Positions 17,053 to 25,457 of a stretch of 63,091 nucleotides of DNA are shown here, in pieces (the stretch's first letter is position 1; each line of letters begins with the position of its first letter). A program made the translations under genes and the position numbers. Below the pieces are notes generated by a model. The model searched no databases, had not been told where the DNA came from, and worked only from the letters and a program-made list of their open reading frames with translations. This DNA comes from Planobispora longispora. GTDB lineage: Bacteria > Actinomycetota > Actinomycetes > Streptosporangiales > Streptosporangiaceae. The stretch is taken from assembly GCF_016863135.1 (NCBI RefSeq), contig NZ_BOOH01000020.1, positions 1 to 63,091 of the forward strand, given 5' to 3'.

Positions 17053-19098
17053 ATGGTGAGCGATTCCGATGATTCCGTCGGATACGGAGGCTCCGGCGGA
17101 CCCCGAGACTCCGGAGGCTACGAGGACTCTGACGCCTATGAGGGCGCCCATGAGGACTCCGGCGGCGGCGATCCGGACGCGGTTCCGCGGGATCCGGGCG
17201 GTCCCCGGGAGTGGTGCGCCGTGGCGGCCGCCCGGCTCGGCCGCGGCCAGCCGGAGGCCGCGCTGGAGGCGGCCCGCCGGGCGGTGGACCTCGACCCCCG
17301 GGCCGAGGCCGGGGCCGACTGGGGATACCGCCTGGCCAGCCTGGCGTTCGAGCGGCTGGGCCGGGACGCGGAGGCCGTGGCCGCCGCGGAGGAGGCCGTA
17401 CGGCTGGCGCCGGGCTCCTGGACCGCGCGGCTGCGTCTGGGAACGGCCCTGCGCCGGATCCCGGGGCGGTGGACGGAGTCGCGGGCGCAGGCGGCCCGGG
17501 CGGCGCGCTACGCCCCCGAGGAACCCGATCCGCACGTGCTCGTGGGAGACCTGTCGCTTCTGCGCGGGGACTACGCCCAGGCCCGGACCGCCTACCGGCA
17601 CGCGCTGCGCCGCCGGGACGACCATCCCGGCGCGCGGATCAACCTCGGCCTGGCGCTGCTGCGCTGGGAGCGGTCCCGCGGGCACCACGACCCCGCCTGG
17701 CCGGTGGACCCCAGGGAGACCGGCCGGGCCCGCCGCGCCCTGGAGGTGTGGTCCCGCCAGGTCCGGCTCCTGCTCGCGGTGGCGCTGCTGGGGATCGCCG
17801 CGGCCGTCTTCGGCCCCGGCCTGGCCGCCGCGCTGGGCGAGGGGGGAGCGGCGGCCTTCGCGCCCGGCCTGCTGACCGAGGCCAGGGTCGGCGGGGGAGC
17901 GGCGCTCGCCGCCGTCCTGGTGATCACCCTCCGGCAGGCCCGCAGGGTCAGGCTCTGGCCGTACGTCCCCGGCATGCTCGTCCGCGACCCGTGGCTCTTC
18001 CTGAGCGTCGTGATCACTCTGCTGGCGGTCGCCGCCTACGGCGCGGCGCTGGCCACCCTGCCCCGCGCCGCGCGGCAGCTCGCGTCGGCGGTGACGGAGG
18101 CGGACCCGGCGGATCTGCCGGAGAACCTGCTGGGGAACGTGTGGGCGGTCCCCGTGCTCCTGGTGCTCCTCAACGGCGTCGCCCTCCCCGTCCTGCGCAC
18201 GCTGGCCGAGGCGTGGCGCGGGCGGCCGGTCAGGGCGCTGGCCCAGTTCACCGAGGCCGACGAGGACCGCACGGCCGGACGCGACATCGACGTGACGCTC
18301 TGGCTCGTGGCGGTCCGGGCCTGGTCGGCCCTGGCCGCGGTCGCGGCGGCGGCGTGGTTCCTGGAGGACGGGCGCTGGGCGTTCACGGCCCTGGCCGTCC
18401 CGGTCGTGCTGCGCTGGGCGTACGGCAGGGCCGGCCGGCCCTCCCGGCTGCGCGGGGTGCTCGCCGGCGACCGGTGGCTCGCCGGGGTGCTGACCCTGCT
18501 CGCCGCCGCGTCGCTCGTGCTCGCCGCGGCGGCGGCCGTACGGGCTCTCGGACTCCCCGGTCCTCTCGATCGCCGGGCGTGGCAGGTGGGGATCGGGGTT
18601 CTGGCGGCGGTGGTGGCCGCCTACGTCGCCAGGGCGGCCCGGGCGTGGTGGCAGGGCACGCCCGGGCCGGGGCGCGCCTCGCTGATCATGTGCGAGAGCT
18701 GCGGGCGGCGCCTGCCCGGCGACGCCCGCCCGCCGGTGGGGCTCAGCGGCGAGGTGCGCCGGGCCTTCGCCGACGGTCGCGGGGTGGTGCTCGCCTACGC
18801 CGACTCGACGGGGCCGAGAGCGCTGCCCGTCGGTTCGGTCGGCTCGGTCGGCCCCGGCGGCGAGCTCCGCCTGATCGCCGCCGACGACGCGTGGGAGGCG
18901 GCCGAGCGCGACCCGAGGGTGGCGGTGTTCGTCGCCGATCCGTTGGAACGCCGTTTCTGGGCCGAGGTGCGCGGCGTCGCGGTCGGGGACGCCGAGGCCG
19001 AGGTGCTCCGGGTCACCCCCAAACACGTCATGGTCGGCGACTATCCCGGACGCCACCAGGGACGGCTCCGCCCCCGGGACGGCAGTCCGGCGCGCTGA
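17053..19098 (+). CDS. TPR / multi-pass membrane / split-barrel fusion protein
   Basis: A 681-aa protein of unusual architecture. Residues 1-50 are acidic and disordered. About 55-210 form tetratricopeptide-like repeats (AARLGRGQPEAALEAARRAV, LASLAFERLGRDAEAVAAAE, LSLLRGDYAQARTAYRHAL). About 235-535 hold 8-9 hydrophobic helices. A CESCGRRLPGD zinc-knuckle-like stretch follows near 548, and the C-terminal ~115 residues resemble a pyridoxamine-5'-phosphate oxidase-type split barrel (VRRAFADGRGVVLAYADS onward). ATG 17053 gives the best match of coding character. No function can be assigned; the TPRs suggest a membrane scaffold. It precedes a membrane AAA+ ATPase by 162 nt on the same strand. Confidence 0.7.
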   Translation: MVSDSDDSVGYGGSGGPRDSGGYEDSDAYEGAHEDSGGGDPDAVPRDPGGPREWCAVAAARLGRGQPEAALEAARRAVDLDPRAEAGADWGYRLASLAFERLGRDAEAVAAAEEAVRLAPGSWTARLRLGTALRRIPGRWTESRAQAARAARYAPEEPDPHVLVGDLSLLRGDYAQARTAYRHALRRRDDHPGARINLGLALLRWERSRGHHDPAWPVDPRETGRARRALEVWSRQVRLLLAVALLGIAAAVFGPGLAAALGEGGAAAFAPGLLTEARVGGGAALAAVLVITLRQARRVRLWPYVPGMLVRDPWLFLSVVITLLAVAAYGAALATLPRAARQLASAVTEADPADLPENLLGNVWAVPVLLVLLNGVALPVLRTLAEAWRGRPVRALAQFTEADEDRTAGRDIDVTLWLVAVRAWSALAAVAAAAWFLEDGRWAFTALAVPVVLRWAYGRAGRPSRLRGVLAGDRWLAGVLTLLAAASLVLAAAAAVRALGLPGPLDRRAWQVGIGVLAAVVAAYVARAARAWWQGTPGPGRASLIMCESCGRRLPGDARPPVGLSGEVRRAFADGRGVVLAYADSTGPRALPVGSVGSVGPGGELRLIAADDAWEAAERDPRVAVFVADPLERRFWAEVRGVAVGDAEAEVLRVTPKHVMVGDYPGRHQGRLRPRDGSPAR

Positions 19099-19260
19099 CG
19101 CCCGCTGCGTACTTGCCTGGGGGTGACAGTTCCTCATCGTGTGAATCGTCCGCACTCGTCCGTTTGCTGGATTGTGTCGGCGCGACGGCGTGGCGTAGTG
19201 CCGGGGCGCCCCCAAATCTCCGTCCGGTGCGGTATAACCGGGGGCGACCGGGGAGGCGTG

Positions 19261-21600
19261 ATGCGGGACTCCGACAGGGCCAGGCCGGCCGGGCGGGCGG
19301 CGGCACGGGATCTGTTCGAACAGGTGCGGGTGCGCTACTTCCACCTTTCCCCAGCCCTGCGGAGGCTGCTCCACGTCGCCGCCTTCCTGACCGCGATGAC
19401 GCTGGCCGCGGTGCTGGGCTGGCCCCTGTTCACCACCGCCCTCGTCGCGATCGCGCTGCTCGGCTTCGTGGCGCTGACCCTGCGCTTCCCCCGCGCCGCC
19501 GCCACCGTGCTGGTCCTGGCCGGATGGACGCTCGTCCTCGGCTTCTTCATGGGCCTGTACGGCCCGCAGTCGCCCGCCCCCCCGCTCCTGCTGGTCCTGG
19601 GCGTGGCCGTGGCCGGGGTCGCCCACCTCATCCGCTGGGTCCCGCCGTGGCTGACCACGCTGATGGCGCTGGTCCCCGCCGCCGTGGCGGCCTTCGCGCT
19701 GTTCTTCCTCGCGCCCGCCGCCGGCCCGTGGGCCGCGTACGGCGTGGCCGCCGCGGTGCTGGTCCACCGCTTCCTCGCCGCCCGCCGGGTCAGGGGGATG
19801 CTCTCCGACCACGAGCAGCAGGTCAGGGTCCGCGTCCAGGAGGGCGGGCCCCAGGTCCACGGGCACGGCGGCAGGTCCGCGCCGCCGCCGATCTCGGTGG
19901 AGGAGGCGCTCGGCGAGCTCGACGCCATGATCGGCCTGGATCCGGTGAAGGAGCAGGTGCGCTCGATCGCGGCCTCGATCGAGGCGTCCCGCCTGCGCAG
20001 GGAGGCGGGGTACGCCACCGAGCCGCCGATGCGCCACTTCGTGTTCGTCGGCCCGCCCGGCACCGGCAAGACCAGCGTGGCCCGCACCGTCGCGAAGATC
20101 TTCTACGCCTTCGGCCTGCTGGAGACGCCCTACGTGGTGGAGGCCCAGCGCGCCGACCTCGTCGGGGAGTTCCTCGGGGCCACCGCGATCAAGACGAACG
20201 AGCTGATCGACCGGGCGCTGGGCGGGGTGCTGTTCATCGACGAGGCCTACAGCCTGATCAACTCCGGTGACGGGCAGCCCGACCGGTTCGGGGCGGAGGC
20301 CGTGCAGACCCTGCTCAAGCGGGCCGAGGACGACCGCGACCGGCTGATCGTCATCCTGGCCGGCTACGAGAAGGAGACGACCTCCTTCCTGACCTCCAAC
20401 CCCGGCCTGTCCAGCAGGTTCGCCACCCGCGTCCGCTTCCCCGGCTACGCGCCCGAGGAACTGGTCCAGATCACCGACCTGCTGCAGCGGCGCCGGGGCG
20501 ACCGGCTGGCCGAGGACGCCAGGCCCGCCCTCCTGGCCCGCTTCGCCGACGTGCACCGCCGCGGCCTCGTCGACGAGCTGGGCAACGCCCGGTTCGTCCG
20601 CAGCCTGGTGGAGGCCGCCGCGCAGGCCCGCGACGTGCGGGTGGTCGGCGCGGGCGGCTCGCCCACCACCGAGGACCTGGTGACCACCACCGGGCCGGAC
20701 GTCGCCAAGGCGTTCGAGGAGCTCACCGCCCGCTACCGCGGCTACCAGGCCACGCCGACGCTGGAGGAGGCCCTGGCCGACCTGGACCGGATGGCCGGTC
20801 TGGAGCCGGTCAAGCGGCAGGTCCACGCGATCGCCGCCCAGCTGCGGGTGGCCAGGATGCGACAGGAGCGCGGGCTGCCCACCCCGCCGCAGATGCGGCA
20901 CTTCGTCTTCACCGGTCCGCCCGGCACGGGCAAGACCACCGTGGCGCGCATCCTCGGCCGCATCTTCGCCGCCCTGGGCCTGCTCGCCCGGCCCGACGTG
21001 GTGGAGGCCCAGCGCGCCGACCTGGTCGGCCAGCACCTGGGCGCCACCGCGATCAAGACGAACGAGCTGGTCGACCGGGCGCTGGGCGGGGTGCTGTTCA
21101 TCGACGAGGCCTACAGCCTGGTCAACAGCGGTTACGCCGGGGGTGACGCCTTCGGCGCCGAGGCCGTGCAGACGCTGCTCAAGCGGGCCGAGGACGACCG
21201 CGACCGGCTGGTGATCGTCCTGGCGGGATACGAGCGCGAGATGAACGCCTTCCTGGCCACCAATCCGGGCCTGGCCAGCCGGTTCAACCAGCGCGTGCAG
21301 TTCCCCTCCTACGCCCCGGACGAGCTGGCCGAGATCGCCGGGCTGCTCGCCGACGGGGCGGGCGACCGGTTCGACGACGAGGCCAGGCAGAACCTGGCCG
21401 AGGTCTTCACCTGGGTCTGCGAGGACGGCCTGATCGACGGCCTGGGCAACGGCCGTTTCGCCCGCTCGTTGTTCGAACGCGCCGCGATGCGCCGCGACGT
21501 GCGCCTGGCGGACCTGGGCGGCCCCGCCAGCGCGGCCGAGCTGACCACGATCACCGGCGCGGACGTGCGCACGGCCGTGGACGAGATCTCCGGCCGCTGA
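19261..21600 (+). CDS. Membrane-anchored tandem AAA+ ATPase (CbxX/EccA-like)
   Basis: A 779-aa protein. The N-terminal ~190 residues carry about five transmembrane helices; two consecutive CbxX/CfqX-type AAA+ modules follow. Module 1 has GPPGTGKTSVAR and GVLFIDEAYSL; module 2 has GPPGTGKTTVAR and the same Walker B, plus conserved ATAIKTNELVDRALGG between them. The two modules are highly similar, so they probably arose by duplication. Relatives include EccA (type VII secretion), SpoVK and the Rubisco activase CbbX, but those lack this membrane anchor and no secretion genes are near. ATG 19261 follows GGGAGGCG. Probable substrate remodeller at the membrane, perhaps with the TPR protein upstream. 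Confidence 0.85.
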   Translation: MRDSDRARPAGRAAARDLFEQVRVRYFHLSPALRRLLHVAAFLTAMTLAAVLGWPLFTTALVAIALLGFVALTLRFPRAAATVLVLAGWTLVLGFFMGLYGPQSPAPPLLLVLGVAVAGVAHLIRWVPPWLTTLMALVPAAVAAFALFFLAPAAGPWAAYGVAAAVLVHRFLAARRVRGMLSDHEQQVRVRVQEGGPQVHGHGGRSAPPPISVEEALGELDAMIGLDPVKEQVRSIAASIEASRLRREAGYATEPPMRHFVFVGPPGTGKTSVARTVAKIFYAFGLLETPYVVEAQRADLVGEFLGATAIKTNELIDRALGGVLFIDEAYSLINSGDGQPDRFGAEAVQTLLKRAEDDRDRLIVILAGYEKETTSFLTSNPGLSSRFATRVRFPGYAPEELVQITDLLQRRRGDRLAEDARPALLARFADVHRRGLVDELGNARFVRSLVEAAAQARDVRVVGAGGSPTTEDLVTTTGPDVAKAFEELTARYRGYQATPTLEEALADLDRMAGLEPVKRQVHAIAAQLRVARMRQERGLPTPPQMRHFVFTGPPGTGKTTVARILGRIFAALGLLARPDVVEAQRADLVGQHLGATAIKTNELVDRALGGVLFIDEAYSLVNSGYAGGDAFGAEAVQTLLKRAEDDRDRLVIVLAGYEREMNAFLATNPGLASRFNQRVQFPSYAPDELAEIAGLLADGAGDRFDDEARQNLAEVFTWVCEDGLIDGLGNGRFARSLFERAAMRRDVRLADLGGPASAAELTTITGADVRTAVDEISGR

Positions 21601-21667
21601 CCGGGCCTTCCGGCCTCCGCCGCCCGAGGGCCCCGTAGCCCCCTGCGGGCGCCGCTCCGCCGGCCGC

Positions 21668-21828
21668 GGACCGTACACCGCGGCGGGGAAGGACCCGCGG
21701 GGGCGCCTCCGCTGGAACGCGAACCTCGGCCGCATCGGCTCCCGGGAGATCGACGCCGCGCTGGACCGGGCCGCCGCCGAGCCGGACCCGGTCCGGGTCC
21801 GCCCCTCCGCGCCCGTCCCGGGCCGGGG
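21668..21828 (+). pseudogene. Possible coding remnant between AAA+ and AlkZ-like genes
   Basis: About 53 codons with almost exclusively G/C third positions and a protein-like stretch (AGKDPRGRLRWNANLGRIGS, then an acidic/Ala helix) but no start codon or recognised domain. It may be the decayed end of a lost gene or chance in GC-rich DNA. Confidence 0.2.
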
Positions 21829-21858
21829 AATGTCGGCCGCCGGGTGTAGGAAGGGGGC

Positions 21859-22965
21859 ATGGCGATCTCGGTGACCTGGCCCCAGGTGCTCGCGTGGCGG
21901 TTGAAGCGGCAGTTCGTCGATCCGGCGGCCGGGGAGGACGCGGTCTCGGTCATCCGGAGGCTGACCGGGGTCCAGGCCCAGGTGGCCTCCTCGGCCGAGC
22001 TGGCGGTCGCCGTACGGCGGGCGGAGCCCCGGCGCGGCGAGATCGACCGGGCCCTGTGGCAGGAGCGCACGCTGGTCAAGACCTGGACGGCGCGCGGCAC
22101 GCTCCACCTCGTCCCGTCCGACGAGCTGTCCTGCTACGCCGCGGTCCTGGGCTCGTTCCGCCACTGGGAGAAGGGGTCCTGGCAGCGCGGCCACGGGGTG
22201 ACCGCCGCCGAGGTCGCGGCCATCCTCGACGCCGTCCCCCGGGCGCTCGCCGGGCGCACCCTCACCCGGGAGGAGCTGGTCGAGGCCGTCATCGAGGCGG
22301 CCGGCGACGAGCACCTGAGAGAGGCGCTCACCTCCGGCTGGGGAGCGCTGCTCAAGCCGCTCAGCTTCCTGGGCGAGCTCTGCTACGGCCGGCCGCGTGA
22401 GGGGCGGGTCACCTTCGCCGCCCCGCGCGACCAGGTGCCGGGCTGGCCGGCCGCGCCGCCCACGGCCGAGGAGGGCGGCCTGGTCCTGGTCCGCTCCTTC
22501 CTCGGCGCCCACGGCCCGGGGGCCCCCGAGACCTTCGACGCCTGGCTCTACCGGGGCGCCGCCCGCAAGGCGACCCTGCGCGGCTGGTTCCGCGATCTCG
22601 CCCCCGAGCTGGCCGAGGTCGAGGTCGAGGGCCGTCCCATGGTCCTGCTCGCCGAGCACCTCGACGACCTGGTCGCGACGGAGCCCGCCGCCGGCGTGCA
22701 CCTGCTGCCCGGCTTCGACCAGTACATCCTGGGCGCGCCCCGCGACCTCGAACCCCTCCTGCCCAAGGAGGCCAGGGCGAAGGTCAGCCGCGCCGCCGGA
22801 TGGATCTCCCCGGTCGTGATCCACGGGGGCCGGGTCGCCGGAGTCTGGGAGGCCAAGAACGGCGAGATCACCCTCGACCTGTTCGAGGACGTGCCGGCCG
22901 CGCCGCTCAAGGCCGAGACCGAGCGCGTCGCGGCGCTGCTGGGGTCTCGCGAGGTTTCCGGATAG
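21859..22965 (+). CDS. AlkZ-like winged-helix DNA glycosylase family protein (HTH_42)
   Basis: A 368-aa member of the HTH_42 family (COG3214). It contains the catalytic-type Gln-x-Gln motif (GVQAQVASS, about residues 39-47), TLVKTWTARGTLHLVPSDEL, and PGFDQYILG near residue 288. Family members AlkZ and YcaQ/AlkX excise DNA interstrand crosslinks and bulky adducts; QxQ is the AlkZ version and QxD the YcaQ version. This gives a likely DNA-repair role, though many members act in unknown pathways. Starts at ATG 21859 behind GGAAGGGGG. Converges with pxpC 23 nt away. Confidence 0.82.
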   Translation: MAISVTWPQVLAWRLKRQFVDPAAGEDAVSVIRRLTGVQAQVASSAELAVAVRRAEPRRGEIDRALWQERTLVKTWTARGTLHLVPSDELSCYAAVLGSFRHWEKGSWQRGHGVTAAEVAAILDAVPRALAGRTLTREELVEAVIEAAGDEHLREALTSGWGALLKPLSFLGELCYGRPREGRVTFAAPRDQVPGWPAAPPTAEEGGLVLVRSFLGAHGPGAPETFDAWLYRGAARKATLRGWFRDLAPELAEVEVEGRPMVLLAEHLDDLVATEPAAGVHLLPGFDQYILGAPRDLEPLLPKEARAKVSRAAGWISPVVIHGGRVAGVWEAKNGEITLDLFEDVPAAPLKAETERVAALLGSREVSG

Positions 22966-22988
22966 CGGAGACGGATCTCCCCGGGCGG

Positions 22989-23858
22989 TCACAGGCGGAA
23001 GCGGACCGCGTCCCCCGGGCGGAGCTGCGCGGCGCGGGCCAGATCGGCCGGGGACAGGACCGCGATGACGGGATAGCCGCCGGTCGGCGGGTGGTCGGCG
23101 AGGAAGACGATCGGCTGCCCGTCCGGCGGCACCTGCAGGGCCCCGGCGACCATGCCCTCACTCGGCAGCTCCCCGTCCCGGACCCGCTCCAGCGCCGCCC
23201 CGCGCAGCCGTACGCCGACCCGGTTGCTGTCCTGGCTCACCTCGTACGGCCCCGCGCACAGCGCGGCCGGCGCCCCCGGTGCGAACCAGTCGTCCCGGGG
23301 GCCGGGGATCAGGCGCAGGGGCCGCGACTCGGCGGGGCCGGGCGGGGCGGCGTCCACCGTGATCGGCGGCAGGCCGCGGACCGGGCCCACGGGCAGGACC
23401 AGACCGGGGGCGAGCGGGGCGGGGCCCAGGCCCGACAGCGAGTCCGTCGAGCGGCTGCCCAGGACCGGCGGCACGTCCACCCCGCCCCGGACCGCGAGAT
23501 AGGTCCGCAGCCCGATCGCGGGCGTGCCCACGCCCATCTCCCCGCCCTCGGGGACCCAGAACGGCGCGCGCATGCCCGCCCTCGCGTCCCGGCGGCCGCC
23601 CTCCCCGGGGAGGAGCAGTTCGACGGGGCAGGGGGCTCCGGCGAGCGCGACCCACGCACCGGCGGAGAAGCGCAGCCGGCACCCGCCGAAGGTCAGCTCG
23701 ATCCCGGCGGCGGCCTCGGGGTTGCCGACCAGGCGGTTGGCCAGCCGCAGGCTCGGCGCGTCGGCGGCGCCGGAGCTGGGCACCCCGAGGTGACCGTATC
23801 CGGGGCGGCCGAGATCCTGCACCGTGGCGTACGGCCCGGGCGCGATCACCTCGATCAT
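22989..23858 (-). CDS. pxpC: 5-oxoprolinase subunit C
   Basis: PxpC (KipA/biotin-dependent carboxyltransferase-like family), 289 aa, beginning MIEVIAPGPYATVQDLGRPG and containing VPSSGAADAPSLRLANRLVGN and a C-terminal VFLADHPPTGGYPVIAVLSP. With PxpA and PxpB it forms the ATP-dependent enzyme that opens 5-oxoproline to glutamate. It is the last gene of the leftward operon, separated from pxpB by 187 nt that contain a 39-bp tandem repeat. Confidence 0.92.
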   Translation of the reverse strand: MIEVIAPGPYATVQDLGRPGYGHLGVPSSGAADAPSLRLANRLVGNPEAAAGIELTFGGCRLRFSAGAWVALAGAPCPVELLLPGEGGRRDARAGMRAPFWVPEGGEMGVGTPAIGLRTYLAVRGGVDVPPVLGSRSTDSLSGLGPAPLAPGLVLPVGPVRGLPPITVDAAPPGPAESRPLRLIPGPRDDWFAPGAPAALCAGPYEVSQDSNRVGVRLRGAALERVRDGELPSEGMVAGALQVPPDGQPIVFLADHPPTGGYPVIAVLSPADLARAAQLRPGDAVRFRL

Positions 23859-23929
23859 GCGGCCGCCGGACGTGCCGGAACGCGGCCCGGCCCGCGGTGA
23901 GGCACGGAGCGTGCGCGCAGGAGCCGGGT

Positions 23930-24007
23930 GGCCGTCCGGGAGACGGGATGCGTCGGGGCAGACCGGGCGGCCGTCCGGGAGGCGTGGCGCGTCGGGGCAG
24001 ACCGGGT
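23930..24007. repeat. Tandem repeat, 2 x 39 bp, between pxpB and pxpC
   Basis: Two copies (23930-23968 and 23969-24007) of a unit starting GGCCGTCCGGGAG and ending CGGGGCAGACCGGG, with 33-34 of 39 positions shared, plus a partial third. It lies just 3' of the pxpB stop and separates genes that are normally adjacent. Confidence 0.6.
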
Positions 24008-24045
24008 GGTCCTGCGGATGGAGGGCGCCGGAGCGGGCCGGGCGA

Positions 24046-24666
24046 TCATTCCGGGACCGCCCGGAAGCGTACGCGCGTGCCGGGGGTCAGCAGGGCGGGC
24101 GGGTCGGCGGTCACGTCCCACACCGGAAGCGGCGAGCGGCCCAGCAGCCGCCAGCCGCCCGGCGAGGCCGAGGGGTAGACCGCGGAGTACGGGCCGGCGA
24201 TCGCCACCGCCCCGGCGGGCACCGAGGTCCGGGGCGTGGCCAGCCGCGGCACGTGGAGAACCGGGTCCAGGCCGGTGAGGTAGGCGAAGCCCGGGGCGAA
24301 CCCCAGCCAGCCCGCCACCAGCTCCCGGCGCGTGTGCCGGTCGATCACCTCCGCCGGTGTCAGCCCGGTCAGCTCGGCCACCTCGGACAGGTCGGCGCCG
24401 TCGTAGACCACGGGGACCGTCACGGTCCGTTCCCGGGCGGCGGCCCGCGCGCCGGGGGCGCGCGCCGTACGGGCCAGGAGGGAAAGCGACGAGCGGAGCC
24501 CGGCCGGATCCGCGCCCGGCGCGACGACCAGCACGGTGGCGGGACCGGGGACGATCTCGGTCACCCCGGCCGGGCGGTCGGCCCGCAGCAGGGCGTCCAG
24601 CCGGTGCGAGACCTCCAGCGTCCCCGTCTCCACCAGCAGCCCGTGCTCTCCCGCCTGTCTGATCAC
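24046..24666 (-). CDS. pxpB: 5-oxoprolinase subunit B
   Basis: A 206-aa PxpB/KipI-type protein, with ERTVTVPVVYDGADLSEVAE, VAGWLGFAPGFAYLTGLDP and ASPGGWRLLGRSPLPVWD (cyclophilin-like fold signature). Part of the 5-oxoprolinase complex; B. subtilis KipI also inhibits the kinase KinA. It starts at GTG 24666, 16 nt after the pxpA stop. Confidence 0.93.
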   Translation of the reverse strand: MIRQAGEHGLLVETGTLEVSHRLDALLRADRPAGVTEIVPGPATVLVVAPGADPAGLRSSLSLLARTARAPGARAAARERTVTVPVVYDGADLSEVAELTGLTPAEVIDRHTRRELVAGWLGFAPGFAYLTGLDPVLHVPRLATPRTSVPAGAVAIAGPYSAVYPSASPGGWRLLGRSPLPVWDVTADPPALLTPGTRVRFRAVPE

Positions 24667-24682
24667 AACCGCCGCCCCGGCC

Positions 24683-25447
24683 TCACGTGAACGCCTTGAG
24701 GGCCACCCCGGCCTCGGCCAGGCTCTCGCGGACGGCCCGCGCCAGCCGTACGGAACCGGGAGTGTCGCCGTGCACGCAGATCGAGCGGGCCTGCACCGGG
24801 ACCTGGGAGCCGTCCACGGCGGTCACCACGTGGCCGGTCGCCATGCGCACGGCCCGTGCCGCCACCGTGCCGGGGTCGTGGAGCACCGCGCCCGGGGAGC
24901 GGCGGGGGACCAGCGCGCCGGCGGGAGTGTAGGCGCGGTCGGCGAACGCCTCGGTGACGGTGGCGATCCCCTCGCGGGCGGCGACCTCGTGGACGGCCGA
25001 GTCCGGCAGGGTGAGCACCGGCAGGCTCCGGTCGTAGTCGAGGACGGCCGACACGACCGCCTCCGCCTGCCCCGGGTCGCGGCAGATCCGGTTGTAGAGC
25101 GCGCCGTGCGGCTTGACGTAGGAGACCCGGCCGCCCATCGCCCTGGCGATGCCGTCCACCGCCGCCAGCTGGTAGAGGACCTCGGCGCACAGGTCCTCCG
25201 GATCCACCTCCATCTCGCGGCGGCCGAAGCCGGCCAGGTCCCGGTAGGAGACCTGGGCGCCGATGGCCACCCCCCGGTCGACCGCGGCCGCGCAGGTGCG
25301 GCGGATCGTGGCGGGGTCGCCCGCGTGGAACCCGCAGGCGACGTTGGCGCTGGTCACCACGTCGAGGAGCGCCTCGTCGTCGCCCAGCCGCCAGATGCCG
25401 AAGCCCTCGCCGAGGTCGGCGTTGAGGTCGATCTCCACATTGATCAC
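24683..25447 (-). CDS. pxpA: 5-oxoprolinase subunit A
   Basis: A 254-aa LamB/YcsF family protein starting with the hallmark DLNADLGEGFGIW, followed by NVACGFHAGDP, YVKPHGALYN and ICVHGDTPGS. PxpA hydrolyses the phosphorylated oxoproline intermediate. GTG 25447 lies 10 nt after the stop of the upstream 524-aa gene, so translation is probably coupled or at least cotranscribed. Confidence 0.94.
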   Translation of the reverse strand: MINVEIDLNADLGEGFGIWRLGDDEALLDVVTSANVACGFHAGDPATIRRTCAAAVDRGVAIGAQVSYRDLAGFGRREMEVDPEDLCAEVLYQLAAVDGIARAMGGRVSYVKPHGALYNRICRDPGQAEAVVSAVLDYDRSLPVLTLPDSAVHEVAAREGIATVTEAFADRAYTPAGALVPRRSPGAVLHDPGTVAARAVRMATGHVVTAVDGSQVPVQARSICVHGDTPGSVRLARAVRESLAEAGVALKAFT

Positions 25448-25457
25448 CGTGCCTCGC

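Noticed and set aside
16894-22992. A minus-strand open frame of over 2,000 codons
   Set aside because: It lies antisense to three well-supported plus-strand genes. It is a GC-skew shadow with Gly/Ala/Arg/Val composition and no domains.
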